DNA from: a virus | IMG/VR virus record: IMGVR_UViG_3300025137_000176 | Span: 1 to 30,027 of that record | Length of the DNA: 30,027 nucleotides | Direction: 5' to 3' (one strand) | In this document: in pieces, positions 21,601 through 30,027 of the stretch | How positions within the stretch are numbered: the first letter of the stretch is position 1 | How the letters are laid out: every line of letters begins with the position of its first letter | Made by a program: the position numbers and the translations under genes | The notes under the pieces: model-generated | What the model saw: the letters and a program-made list of their open reading frames with translations, nothing else | The model's database searches: none | What the model was told of the DNA's origin: nothing

Positions 21601-22193
21601 TGTTTGTAGCTTGCAATAGACGCTCTGATGCAACTAAACGTTTTGTTATTGAAGAATTTACGAATGCTGTAAATGGAGAACACTGTGCTTCTCCTCACAT
21701 GGTCAATGATAGCACCGCAGGTACATATGTTGCTAGTAAAGCATCTGCACAATTTGATAACTATACAAGTCCTAAAGTTGTCATGTTTACATCTGGTAAT
21801 GTATTACTCAACGAATATACAGCTTCATCTGGTGAAATAGATGTTGGTGATTATAGCGTTGATTACTCTGGTGGCTATCTTGGTTTTCCATTTACAGCAA
21901 CTGCTCAGACGCAAAGTCTTGATGCTATGGTAGAAGGTGGACCTTTAACTGGCAGACCAAGGCGTATAACTAAAGTTGTAGCAGACTTACAAGATACTAA
22001 AAGCGTTGTAATTAATGGCACAGCTATGTTGCCTACTTATGTAAATGGTAATCTTAACCAAGGTATTAACGCAGTATCAGAGCGTAAAGAGTTTTATGTT
22101 AGAGGCATTACGAAAGACCCAAAGGTTTTAATTACACAAGATAAATCATTGCCATGTCAGATTGATGGAATAGTAGTAGAGGTAGCTTTTTAA
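18666..22193 (+). CDS. Tail tubular protein B (nozzle), T7 gp12-like, enlarged
   Basis: 1175 aa, against about 794 in T7. It begins PLNNFAFGEVNPSLSSR...NFYIRPEGGLKKRAGTW, typical of nozzle proteins, and the conserved core YRGFPQAVVFHEDRLWFAGT...IWASKTG...LQVFSSEFEFFI is near 758-840. The extra length is mostly between about 450 and 750 and is Ser/Thr/Gly-rich and beta-like. Around 672-735 is an E1 FCCH-like repeat (HGLQAGTTVTFSEA...INGARVIHKIIDENTYQV), a domain seen in other phage tail proteins. It forms the lower tail tube and fibre attachment. Coupled by TAATG on both sides. Confidence 0.88.
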   Translation: MPRVRIPLNNFAFGEVNPSLSSRTDNAIYAQSGEIVENFYIRPEGGLKKRAGTWLHDSIPHDGVSTSTSNMDVRLEPFIFSDDEKYIIAFDSGGFTPYIVEPNTTDAIDNTFGDSLGITQLERITSSDKYRTVTGNFHITDETAHTSNVANGIATDGIVSGENQLARNKYILRDDATHDNFTMGIRRNGIMIRPIPSSGHSRFYPINHVFFNDETYTGTTTTTGIGGTGLNVTVTTIKSGVNAANTKYNFTFTNTDPFCLQPEIDGSIRYINTNQSFELLNQSSNSWSVTFKEDAVKEIYTTNANTGIVINVGTSGTDSLLTNSTKYNGDTVPNNDYDLEYLSFDPYGFIDYTNSSDTNNTDVISCPWTSSTLNQFTYTQRGDFMIICHDTWQPVMIVRTGLNQFELRQYEFDKSLDGNTIFQPYYNFQDSNNTLQVLRASNIPSLNNAQTTQTITLTGGTYYNFTASVRYSRDSATQEQAYGGYQMGSNREDSGVTVAVSVSATGAGNSNTNRDIGTFYNSVSQGTSFTGQPLLAVTDLARGGGRHAGGNPLVIINITVQGTPSSDTVLTFNPNASSTPSRQSGNSTFDLQTLSNSVSTSDGITGPVTLLTSQDYFNFGHVGVTLLIGETEATITAFTDARTVTASILGTLQFQLDKNPFAINNGSNKLTVTHALHGLQAGTTVTFSEASSSSTTDNKISASEINGARVIHKIIDENTYQVTLPDTAENNDEAFGGSPFVSATGATTEWFEQSYSTYRGFPQAVVFHEDRLWFAGTPSQPLGIWASKTGLYFNFDIGDGEENDSLDIEANIGAQAQIRHMVSNRDLQVFSSEFEFFIPAFTDQAITPANAKISSQTPYGIGYTKPLPFDGVSIFAQADGKTIRDFIYSDAEGAYVSNPISLLSSHMTTNVYQSAVLKGGLSQSGSYLFLMRSKSDAVDYTNTELLVYYQIRGDRRAGWVRWSTSYGYMQSICVVGNRLFVACNRRSDATKRFVIEEFTNAVNGEHCASPHMVNDSTAGTYVASKASAQFDNYTSPKVVMFTSGNVLLNEYTASSGEIDVGDYSVDYSGGYLGFPFTATAQTQSLDAMVEGGPLTGRPRRITKVVADLQDTKSVVINGTAMLPTYVNGNLNQGINAVSERKEFYVRGITKDPKVLITQDKSLPCQIDGIVVEVAF

Positions 22194-22639
22194 TGGATCC
22201 AAGTTTTTTCTTATTTATGGGTGCTGTAAATGCCATGGGTCAGATGTCTGCTGGAAGAGCGCAAGCAGATTTATATAACAGACAAGCACAGCAATATGAG
22301 TTTGATGCTGATATGCAAAGATTACGAGGATTACAGGAAGGCAATGCTCTAGCTGAAAAGTTTAGTGCGTATCAACGAACAGCAAATGTACAAAGAGCAA
22401 AGTTAAATCGCTCAACAAATGACCGTTCTTTTGGAGCAATGATGAAGAAAGCGCGTACATCACAAGATGAAGAACAGGCAAGAAGCTTGTTACAAAATCT
22501 AGCTTCTGCACAACAATCAAGGGGCAGAGCTGATATCTCTCGTATGGAAGGAAGAGTTGCACAACAGACAGCTTTTTTAAATGGGATTAATTCCTTGTCT
22601 TCTGGTTTTTATCAATACAGCACGTTGAGTCCATCATAA
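22193..22639 (+). CDS. Internal virion protein B, T7 gp14-like
   Basis: 148 aa. A hydrophobic Gly/Ala-rich start (FFLFMGAVNAMGQMSAGRAQ) is followed by long helical, Gln/Arg/Ala-rich stretches, as in gp14. In T7 this core protein is ejected first and forms a pore in the outer membrane. It is placed exactly between the nozzle and the two large internal proteins. Shorter than T7 gp14 (196 aa). Identification rests on order and composition more than on motifs. TAATG junctions on both sides. Confidence 0.75.
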   Translation: MDPSFFLFMGAVNAMGQMSAGRAQADLYNRQAQQYEFDADMQRLRGLQEGNALAEKFSAYQRTANVQRAKLNRSTNDRSFGAMMKKARTSQDEEQARSLLQNLASAQQSRGRADISRMEGRVAQQTAFLNGINSLSSGFYQYSTLSPS

Positions 22640-24738
22640 TGGCTATACAGGTATATCGCAAAGAACAAAACTTTAATGCTCCTATTGGTGTGGCAGGTGT
22701 TAGCCAAGCTCCTACACGTCTTGCAAATGCTTTCTCCAAAGTAAGCGAAAACATTACAGGTATGGTTTACGACAGAACAGTAGAAGACCAGAAGCAAGAA
22801 GCAAGAGAAGATGTTGCAAACTTTACAATGCGTGATGAGAATGGAGAACTAGTTGTTAAGTCATTGCCAGATTCTTATTCAAGAATACAAAAAGGAGTTG
22901 CACAACCTATCCTTGATAGGATGTATGCACAGCAATTAGAAGTGGATATTAAGGCAAAGGGAGCAGAATTAGTAAGAGCGCATCCCAATGACCCAGAGGG
23001 ATTTCTTGAAGCATTTAATGGATGGGCAGAAGGATATGGACCTTCTTCTGGTCAATATGCACCAGCTGTAGATATTGCTGTCCAAAGCTACGGCTTGCAA
23101 TATGCTAATGCTTTGTATGTTGATAAAGCAAATCTCGAAGATACATTAGCCTTTAACAATGCAAGTCAATTACTTTCAGATAATGTAAAAGATATTGAAA
23201 GTTCAGCATTAGATTATTCTCCTCAATTTAATGTTGCTTGGTTAACAAAATCATTAGAACAAGTAGATGAGTTGCTTATTAATTATCCATCAAGATTCTC
23301 ATCTACTAATGCAGATACATTCAAAAAAAGAATATTTAAAGCATTTGCAAAAGTACCTGTTAATGGAGTTGTCAATCAACTTGCAAATACAATTTTTAGT
23401 TCAAATCCAGAACAACAAAGTAAAATGCTGGAAGCTTCAATTAATAAAATATCTCTAGCTTTAAGAGGTGTTAATACTTTAACAGAAGATGATTATAATT
23501 TGTTATCTGCTTTTGGATTTACAAAAGAATATTTAGCTAACACACCTCAGGTAATAAAAAGTGATTTAGCTTCTGAGCTTACAAATATTTCTAACACATT
23601 ATCAGAAAATTATAACTTAGAACTTAAGCAAACAAATGCGGCTATGTCTTTAGATATAATTAATAGTAATGGTGTTGTGTCTACAGATAAAGCTAGTAAT
23701 GTTTTAGAAACTATTTATGAAATTGAAACAGTAGAAGATTTTATGAGTAAGTTTTTTACTGGTGGACCTGATGATTCTATTGCTCCAGTAGATGATGTGA
23801 ATCATCCTTTATATAAAATGATTACTAACAATAAACAAGCACTTCCTAAAGTTGTAAGAGATATGTTTTCTAAGAGCAACCAGCTTGAAATTATTGCTAA
23901 TTCAAATTTCGATTCAAAACAAGTAAATCAATTTGTACGTTTATTTAATAGAATTACACGCGATAGAACTAACCAGTTCATGAGCAGAGGTTTTAGCGAT
24001 GAGACTATTACCTTTATGACAGAACTTGAAGCATTATCTAAAACTGCTCAAGCAACAAATATTGGTACTGTTCTTTCTAAAATAACAAATCCTGAATTTG
24101 ATATTAAAGCTATGTCTAAGTTTGCTTTAGCAGATGAAACACTACCACAATATATTGGTGATAACTTTAATATAAAAACACCACAAGAATTTAATTTTGT
24201 AAATAAAGTTGCACCACAACTGCTTGCTGTATATGGCAAAGACCTTGCAACTGATATTATAGAGCAAACACTTAATAGAAGATTTTATCGCAAGGGTTCT
24301 AAGTATATGGTTCCTGAGTTTGCTGTATCTCAGTTTGCACCAGAAAGCTTATATTCTGGAGATGATTTAGAGTTTTTTGATTTTACAATTGAAACTGCAT
24401 TATCACGAATAGGTACTGATACAAAACAAACTCGTTTTAATAGACAAGAACCTGTAATGGGCAAGAATGTTTTTTTAATGGAGCCTCGTAATGTTTATGG
24501 ACCATACCCTGATTACATTGTTGTTGATGAAGATAATGTTCCAATATTAACTAATGGTGAAATGTTAACAATACCTAGAGCAGGTATGATTAAATATCAT
24601 CAAGATTTAGGAAAACTACGTGAGAAAGAGATGATGGATTTCAGAACAAAGGCTGACCAAGGACCATATCAACCTGATACTGCATCAAGATTAAGCAAAC
24701 AAATAGAAGATATTAAAAAGGCTAATGAAAATAGATAA
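22639..24738 (+). CDS. Internal virion protein C, T7 gp15-like
   Basis: 699 aa, close to T7 gp15 (747). Mostly helical, no membrane segment. It begins with a polar lead (AIQVYRKEQNFNAPIGVAGVSQAPTRLANAF) and contains AHPNDPEGFLEAFNGWAEGY, the type of short tetra-helical motif seen in gp15-like proteins. The last part is basic and charged. It should form part of the ejected core channel together with the next protein. Assigned by gene order and size. Confidence 0.78.
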   Translation: MAIQVYRKEQNFNAPIGVAGVSQAPTRLANAFSKVSENITGMVYDRTVEDQKQEAREDVANFTMRDENGELVVKSLPDSYSRIQKGVAQPILDRMYAQQLEVDIKAKGAELVRAHPNDPEGFLEAFNGWAEGYGPSSGQYAPAVDIAVQSYGLQYANALYVDKANLEDTLAFNNASQLLSDNVKDIESSALDYSPQFNVAWLTKSLEQVDELLINYPSRFSSTNADTFKKRIFKAFAKVPVNGVVNQLANTIFSSNPEQQSKMLEASINKISLALRGVNTLTEDDYNLLSAFGFTKEYLANTPQVIKSDLASELTNISNTLSENYNLELKQTNAAMSLDIINSNGVVSTDKASNVLETIYEIETVEDFMSKFFTGGPDDSIAPVDDVNHPLYKMITNNKQALPKVVRDMFSKSNQLEIIANSNFDSKQVNQFVRLFNRITRDRTNQFMSRGFSDETITFMTELEALSKTAQATNIGTVLSKITNPEFDIKAMSKFALADETLPQYIGDNFNIKTPQEFNFVNKVAPQLLAVYGKDLATDIIEQTLNRRFYRKGSKYMVPEFAVSQFAPESLYSGDDLEFFDFTIETALSRIGTDTKQTRFNRQEPVMGKNVFLMEPRNVYGPYPDYIVVDEDNVPILTNGEMLTIPRAGMIKYHQDLGKLREKEMMDFRTKADQGPYQPDTASRLSKQIEDIKKANENR

Positions 24739-27700
24739 TGGATATTAGTCTTAGAGATACATTATTAACACCAGATGATATTTTGCAATATCAAGAAGAC
24801 CCATCATTTGGAGAAGCTTTCAAGGCAAATGTTGGTTATTTAAATATGCCTTTAATAGATACAGTAGTTGAAGGTTCTAGATTTGCAACACGTCCAAAAG
24901 ATAAAAACTTTAACGTATCAGAAGCTATACCAGAAGACTTACTGCCATATTATAAAGAATTATATCACGCTAAAGATGAAGAGCATTATAGGTTTTTAGA
25001 ACAAAACTTGCGTTATTCTTTGCAAAGAAAGAAGACTGTATCTGAGGGAGGCATATTACCAGCAGTTGCTTCACTACCTTTTGACCCATTATTTTTTGCT
25101 AGTTTTCTTCCTATATTAAATGTTTCTTTAAAAGGCAAGGGTTTGCTTGCTTCTACTGGTTTATTTGCAAAGCAAGGTTTTTATTATGGGCTTGCTTCAG
25201 AAGCAAGACGTGCGCCATTTGATGCTAATCAAGATGGAGAAGTAGTAACAAACATTGCATCAGCTACTATTTTTTCTGGTGCATTAGGTCTTGGATTAAA
25301 AGGTGTACCTGCATTAGCTAGAGGAGTTAAGAGTAGCGTTAATAAAACAGTTGGACTAGCTAGAGGCAAACAACCTAAATCTTTTATAGATGAAGATGGT
25401 AATATTAAGTTTGAGGATGGCACATATACTGAGTATGACAAATCAAAAGGTGAGTATGATTTAACAACAACTGACTTATTACCAACACCAACTAAGACTG
25501 TATTATCAGATAAATTAATTCCTCAATCTGTTAAAAAGTCTTTTTATAATCTAGCATATAATTCTTCTTTAACAGTAAATAGACAGCGTAAAGGACTAGG
25601 TGAGACTTCTGTTGCTCAGATGATAGCAACACATGAAGGTACATCGTTTCGTCTGATAGATGACATTGACCAAATATATGCAGATGACATTGATATAAGA
25701 AACAAAGGTAATTCTGTTAAGACTGATTTAACTGCTGATGAGTGGTGGGAAGATACTGTTAAGAGATACATAGAACAAGACAATCCTGACCCTACAATAT
25801 CAGGACCAGCTATCAATGATGCAACTGATGGACAGAAATTAGCATTTAGAAAAATAAAACAATTCTTTGATAGCTATGACCAAGAGGCACGTTTTGTTGG
25901 TTTGCTTCTTGATGACATACAAATTAAAAAACTTATAAAAGAAATAGATGATAAAGAAGCTAGAAGAACAAGCAGATTAAAACAAATTGAGGAAGACATT
26001 GCTAAAAGAAATTCAAAATTTAATAATGCTAAACTTGCTAATTTAGAAACTAGAGAAATAGCAAGAGATGGTATTGTTGATACTATTGAAGCTAATGCTA
26101 GAAAAAATAATGGTTATACAAGAGCGCAGTTAGAATTATTAGATAAAATTGAAGAAGAACGTTTACAGGATTTATTTAGAAGAATTCAAATTATTGAAGA
26201 CTTAGAAAAAAAAGTTAAACCTAAAACACTTATAGAAACAGAAGCAAAGATAATTGAGGGTAAAGGTAAAACTGTAAATGGTAGGTATATACCTGCATTT
26301 TTTAACAAGCAAACAAACACAATTACAATAGATAAAGATTTTATTCTGAAAGACTGGGTAAATAAATCTTGGACAAAACCTAAAGTAAAAGGTGTAAATC
26401 CATTACCAGAAAATCAATTCAAAACACCACAAGAATGGTATGACTTTGTATTAAGACATGAGGCACTACACACAAAAGTAAAACGTAATCCAAAAGAAAC
26501 TAAGGCATCTTATGAAAATAGAATTAATCAGTTAGCTCTTAAAGAAATAGATGAATTTACTGGTGGTATTCCATTAACAGCATCACAACAAAAATTGTTT
26601 GATAACTTTGCATTAGAAAAAAAAGAATCCTTTAAAAGGCGCATTGACTTAGAAGATATGTTGCAATCTCCTACTCGCAAATCTTTTAGATGGTCTATTT
26701 ATTATGATAGAGAAAAGCTTTTAACAGAAGAAGGTAAGAATGCTTTTCTTAAAATGGCATCAGCTTCTTATCAAAAACAAAGAAATCTTAATCCAAATAA
26801 AAAATATAATACATCTGTAGATGAAGATGCGCTTTCAACTTACAAAAGAATAATGAAAGATGGCGATGAGGAAATGGAAGCTGACTTTTCTGGTGGCTCT
26901 AAGCATCTTCGTTTTCGTAAAACAAACTTTGAAGAATGGGAAGTAGAACCGTTTATTCTTAAAGGCAAAGATGTAATTTATTCTTATGGCAAACGTATGG
27001 GTGGTCGCATTGAGTTTGCTCGTAAGTTTGATAATAAATCTGTAGATGATATTCTTGATGATATTGAAGCTGATATGAAATCAGCAAATATAGATGAAGC
27101 TAAGATTGCAAAAACTAAAGCATCATTTATTGCTGAGTATGAGCGTGCTACTGGTGGATTAATTAAAAATCCAGATAGATGGGATAATCAACTTGCAATG
27201 ATATTAAAGAATTATTCTGCTTGGGTGTATTTACCATTAGCAGGTATATCTGCCATTGGAGATTTAGGTACTGTTCTTCTACAACATGGTCTTAAAGACT
27301 CTATAGCAGGTGGTAGACAGGCTTTAAGTAACATTGGGTACACTGGTGCTGTAATTAAACAAGCGCGGTTTGGTGGCGATTTACTGGAATCTATAAGAGG
27401 TGATGTTCAAAGACGTCTTATTGGAGATACAATAAAACGTATGCAACTAAATAGAACAGAAAAGTTTATAGCTAAGACAAACAAGATTTATTATAATGTA
27501 AACTTTTTACAGCCCATAACAATGATAGGTAAAATATTAGACCAAGTTTTAGTAAACGACAAATTCTATAAACTGTCTGTAAATTATAAAAATCTATCTA
27601 AATTTGATAAAGAATATCTAGCACGATATGGCATTACTGAAGAAGATGCCGCTTATTATGCAAGTATGCCATTTGAAAAAGCGGATAATGGTAATTTTTA

Positions 27701-28478
27701 TTTTGCTAATATAAGTAAATGGAGTCAAACAACAGCTAAAGAAGTTGAGATGGCTCGTAAGTGGCAGTCAGCTACAACTGCACATTCAAATAATTCAGTA
27801 ATATTTGGACAACAATTTGATATTCCTTTGATTGCTAATGGTGTGGTGTATGCAAGAGACAATCCTTTTTTTCAAGGCGCACGTAAATTATTTCCTAATC
27901 TTTATAAGATAGATACTAAAGCATCGACTGCTAATGTTAAGTTAGTACGTCTTGAAAGTCAGTTAATGACATTGCCATTTACATTTATGAATTTTGCAAT
28001 GGCAGCTAATAATAAAATTTTAGGTAGAATACGCGACCCTAATCAACAGCATAGATTAACAGCGGTTGTTGGGCTTATTGCATTATCATATCTTGCTCTT
28101 GAACTTAAAAAACCTGCATGGTGGTTTAAAGATAAAGATGCAACTAATCTTGGATTGCGTATTATAGATCACTCAGGTGTAACTGGTCTGTATGGTGACC
28201 TTGGTTATATGGGATTACATATGGCATCAGGGGCTGGTTTATATGATATGGAAAAAGGTTTTATTAAAGGCAAGTACGCTCCAGATGGATTTGATTCTGT
28301 TCTTGAACCATTTGGTGCGCCCCCTGGCTTAATAGTAGATTATGGAAGAAGTGCTTTTGATTTTATCAATGGTAATACAAGCGAAGGTACAGATAGATTA
28401 GTTAACTCTATGCCTTTTATAGGATTGCCTCATATCTTTGGCGATACTAAAGCTATGCTTAAGGATTTGGGTCGTTAA
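24738..28478 (+). CDS. Internal virion protein D, T7 gp16-like, with zincin-like HEALH motif
   Basis: 1246 aa, close to T7 gp16 (1318). It should be the largest ejected core protein, spanning the cell envelope during DNA entry. No N-terminal transglycosylase pattern is evident. Instead residues about 515-610 (VNGRYIPAFFNKQTNTITID...EWYDFVLRHEALHTKVKRN) include H574-E575-x-x-H578, a possible metallopeptidase. A hydrophobic stretch near 828-850 (AWVYLPLAGISAIGDLGTVLL) may insert in the membrane. Long charged helices occupy 400-500. The C-terminus is aromatic and Gly-rich. Coupled to gp15 by TAATG. Confidence 0.78.
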   Translation: MDISLRDTLLTPDDILQYQEDPSFGEAFKANVGYLNMPLIDTVVEGSRFATRPKDKNFNVSEAIPEDLLPYYKELYHAKDEEHYRFLEQNLRYSLQRKKTVSEGGILPAVASLPFDPLFFASFLPILNVSLKGKGLLASTGLFAKQGFYYGLASEARRAPFDANQDGEVVTNIASATIFSGALGLGLKGVPALARGVKSSVNKTVGLARGKQPKSFIDEDGNIKFEDGTYTEYDKSKGEYDLTTTDLLPTPTKTVLSDKLIPQSVKKSFYNLAYNSSLTVNRQRKGLGETSVAQMIATHEGTSFRLIDDIDQIYADDIDIRNKGNSVKTDLTADEWWEDTVKRYIEQDNPDPTISGPAINDATDGQKLAFRKIKQFFDSYDQEARFVGLLLDDIQIKKLIKEIDDKEARRTSRLKQIEEDIAKRNSKFNNAKLANLETREIARDGIVDTIEANARKNNGYTRAQLELLDKIEEERLQDLFRRIQIIEDLEKKVKPKTLIETEAKIIEGKGKTVNGRYIPAFFNKQTNTITIDKDFILKDWVNKSWTKPKVKGVNPLPENQFKTPQEWYDFVLRHEALHTKVKRNPKETKASYENRINQLALKEIDEFTGGIPLTASQQKLFDNFALEKKESFKRRIDLEDMLQSPTRKSFRWSIYYDREKLLTEEGKNAFLKMASASYQKQRNLNPNKKYNTSVDEDALSTYKRIMKDGDEEMEADFSGGSKHLRFRKTNFEEWEVEPFILKGKDVIYSYGKRMGGRIEFARKFDNKSVDDILDDIEADMKSANIDEAKIAKTKASFIAEYERATGGLIKNPDRWDNQLAMILKNYSAWVYLPLAGISAIGDLGTVLLQHGLKDSIAGGRQALSNIGYTGAVIKQARFGGDLLESIRGDVQRRLIGDTIKRMQLNRTEKFIAKTNKIYYNVNFLQPITMIGKILDQVLVNDKFYKLSVNYKNLSKFDKEYLARYGITEEDAAYYASMPFEKADNGNFYFANISKWSQTTAKEVEMARKWQSATTAHSNNSVIFGQQFDIPLIANGVVYARDNPFFQGARKLFPNLYKIDTKASTANVKLVRLESQLMTLPFTFMNFAMAANNKILGRIRDPNQQHRLTAVVGLIALSYLALELKKPAWWFKDKDATNLGLRIIDHSGVTGLYGDLGYMGLHMASGAGLYDMEKGFIKGKYAPDGFDSVLEPFGAPPGLIVDYGRSAFDFINGNTSEGTDRLVNSMPFIGLPHIFGDTKAMLKDLGR

Positions 28479-28479
28479 T

Positions 28480-28505
28480 TGTGCGTTGTGTTTTGCATTA
28501 ATGCA
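28480..28505 (+). promoter_or_regulatory. Late motif copy 5 plus operator palindrome before the fibre gene
   Basis: TGTGCGTTG (28480-28488) followed by the perfect palindrome TGCATTAATGCA (28494-28505). A candidate promoter is TTGTGC at 28479 with CATAAT at 28504 (19-base spacer). The fibre ATG is 12 bases after the -10-like box and lacks a ribosome site, so the transcript may be nearly leaderless. This is the only virion gene with a full operator palindrome. Confidence 0.5.
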
Positions 28506-28520
28506 TAATACCTAATCAAT

Positions 28521-30027
28521 ATGACAGTAGCATCAGGTAATAATTCAAGAAGAATAACTTATACATTAAACGCAAATTTGTCTCAGAACAACTGGACTGT
28601 GCCATTTGAGTTTAATAATTATACTGAACTCACTCTTTTTTATCAGAGCAATAGTTCTTCTTCTGGTCCTCAGTTTTTTAATTCTGCTAATGGTGGATTA
28701 GCTTCTAATGAGGTTATTGGTGGTAATGGTTCAACAGGTTCAATAACAAAAACTCTTACAGGTCATTCTGGTTCTGGCTCTACAGTAGTTATTGTAAGAG
28801 ATGTAGCTTTAGCTAGAACAACAGATTTTCCATCAACTGGTGCATTTGATATTACTAAACTAAATACAGATTTAGATACATTTCTGTATATGGTTGCAGA
28901 TAATAAAGACAGGGCTGAAAGAGCATTAAGACTTCCAGAACAGGATGGAAGTATATCAACTGAAATACCTGAGGTTTTTCTACGAAAAAATAAAGTTTTA
29001 TCTTTTGATACCAATGGTGTGCCTTCTGTAACTAATGATTTTTCTGGTGCAACATTTGCAGTAAACACATTAAACAATGGCGAATCAGCAACTGTTTCAT
29101 ACAACTCAACATCAAATCAAGTAACCTTTGGAATACCAAAAGGTTCTATCGGAGCAACAGGCGCACAGGGCGCACAAGGACCTCAAGGACAGCAAGGTGA
29201 TACAGGTGGTACTGGCAATACAGGTGCTACTGGACCTCAAGGACAACAAGGCAATACAGGTTTAACAGGTGCTGATGGGTCTACTGGACCTCAAGGGGCA
29301 ACAGGTGCTACTGGTCCACAAGGACCAGCAGGTGCGGCTGGTCCAGCAGGTGCTGATAGCACAGTAGCAGGTCCACAAGGTCCACAGGGTGCTACTGGAC
29401 CTCAAGGTTCACAAGGGGCTACTGGCGCACAAGGACCTGCTGGCAATGATGGAGCAGATGGTAATGATGGAGCAGATGGAAATAATGGTGCAACAGGATC
29501 TCAAGGAGCAACAGGACCTCAAGGAGCAACAGGACCACAGGGACCGCAAGGACCGTCAGGCAACGATGGTGCAGACGGCTCTGATGGTGCTACAGGTAAT
29601 ACTGGGGCTACTGGTGCTACTGGTCCTACTGGTCCTCAAGGACCTACAGGCAATGACGGAGCTGATGGTAGTACAACATTTTTAGCTTTAACAGACACAC
29701 CTTCTTCATTTACAGCTAGTAAATTCTTAGCAGTCAACTCAGGTGGTTCAGCGGTAGAATTAGTTGATGCACCTTTATTAAAAGACGCTAATGATGACGT
29801 AATAATTGAAGGTACTGACGGTGGTTCTGGTGCAGACCCTACACTTGTACTTTATAGAAACAGTGCTAGTCCTGCCGTTTTTGACAGTTTAGGAAAGATA
29901 GAATTTAAAGGTAAGAACTCTAGTGGCGCAGACCATACTTATTTTTATATGCAAGCACAAGCATCAGATGAAACAGCAGGAACTGAAGATGGTGTTTTAA
30001 ATTTTTATCATACTATTGGCGGTAATG
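28521..30027 (+). CDS. Tail fibre protein, T7 gp17-type N-terminus with collagen-like shaft (3' end outside window)
   Basis: 502 codons are visible and the frame is open at the right edge. Residues 1-140 ([21 protein letters not shown]...[16 protein letters not shown]...[25 protein letters not shown]) match the T7 fibre N-terminal domain, which docks on the tail. Residues about 208-383 are Gly-X-Y collagen-like repeats with one interruption ([10 protein letters not shown]). After that a beta-rich head-like region begins ([22 protein letters not shown]). It binds the host surface. No ribosome site precedes ATG 28521. Confidence 0.88.
   Translation, partial: MTVASGNNSRRITYTLNANLSQNNWTVPFEFNNYTELTLFYQSNSSSSGPQFFNSANGGLASNEVIGGNGSTGSITKTLTGHSGSGSTVVIVRDVALARTTDFPSTGAFDITKLNTDLDTFLYMVADNKDRAERALRLPEQDGSISTEIPEVFLRKNKVLSFDTNGVPSVTNDFSGATFAVNTLNNGESATVSYNSTSNQVTFGIPKGSIGATGAQGAQGPQGQQGDTGGTGNTGATGPQGQQGNTGLTGADGSTGPQGATGATGPQGPAGAAGPAGADSTVAGPQGPQGATGPQGSQGATGAQGPAGNDGADGNDGADGNNGATGSQGATGPQGATGPQGPQGPSGNDGADGSDGATGNTGATGATGPTGPQGPTGNDGADGSTTFLALTDTPSSFTASKFLAVNSGGSAVELVDAPLLKDANDDVIIEGTDGGSGADPTLVLYRNSASPAVFDSLGKIEFKGKNSSGADHTYFYMQAQASDETAGTEDGVLNFYHTIGGN
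29142..29669 (+). repeat. Collagen-like Gly-X-Y coding repeats
   Basis: A run of about 58 triplets of the type [18 protein letters not shown] inside the fibre gene, encoded by GGTGCTACTGG- and CCTCAAGGA-like units. Such tracts expand and contract by recombination and commonly vary between related phages. It forms a trimeric rod between the tail-binding and receptor-binding parts. Confidence 0.85.

Noticed and set aside
29142-29669. CRISPR-like or tandem non-coding repeat
   Set aside because: The repeats are Gly-X-Y codons in frame with the fibre gene, with no unique spacers.
29389-29685. A separate rightward Leu/Gln-rich gene
   Set aside because: It is the second frame of the collagen-like tract, has no ribosome site, and its composition is a by-product of repeat codons.

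Overview
The window looks like most of the genome of a temperate, T7-like (podovirus-type) tailed phage, or the prophage of one. A+T is high (roughly 60-65% in most lines). The virion genes follow the T7 pattern: terminase, portal, scaffold, capsid, tail tube, nozzle, three internal virion proteins, and a fibre with a T7-type N-terminus. A tyrosine integrase, a tRNA-derived attachment site and a repressor switch mark it as temperate. No RNA polymerase or DNA polymerase gene is visible, so transcription and DNA synthesis probably depend on the host. The host is probably a marine alphaproteobacterium. That is an inference from the tRNA half in attP and the general gene style, not something the sequence proves.

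Layout. 1-130: the end of a lysozyme gene, which on a circular map would follow the tail genes. 192-8891, almost all leftward: two small unknown genes, attP (3' half of a tRNA-Val(GAC)), integrase, an excisionase-like gene, a recombination block (SSB-like protein, ERF annealing protein, YqaJ-type exonuclease), a replication block (possible helicase loader, winged-helix initiator with iterons inside its gene), an Hjc-like resolvase, and a lysogeny switch around 5870-5935. The switch lies between leftward HTH genes and a rightward repressor-like gene. After two small genes come a DUF932 protein and another unknown. 8892-9225: a non-coding strip with a large nested inverted repeat, just before the packaging genes. 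9226-30027, all rightward: small terminase, a tiny membrane protein, an unknown, a run of very small basic proteins, large terminase, then head, tail, internal virion and fibre genes. The fibre runs off the right edge.

How it may work together. The near-palindrome TGCATAAATGCA and close variants stand in front of nearly every leftward operon and in the switch. Most copies are paired at 42-43 bp around a possible promoter, which suggests one phage regulator controls the whole early/lysogeny half. A different word, TGTGCGTTG, occurs five times, always rightward and ahead of virion gene blocks; it may mark late transcription. Initiator, possible loader, ERF, exonuclease, SSB-like protein and resolvase together suggest origin-dependent replication on host machinery followed by recombination-driven concatemer processing. 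Most virion genes are joined by one-base TAATG stop/start overlaps, so they are probably translated as coupled chains.
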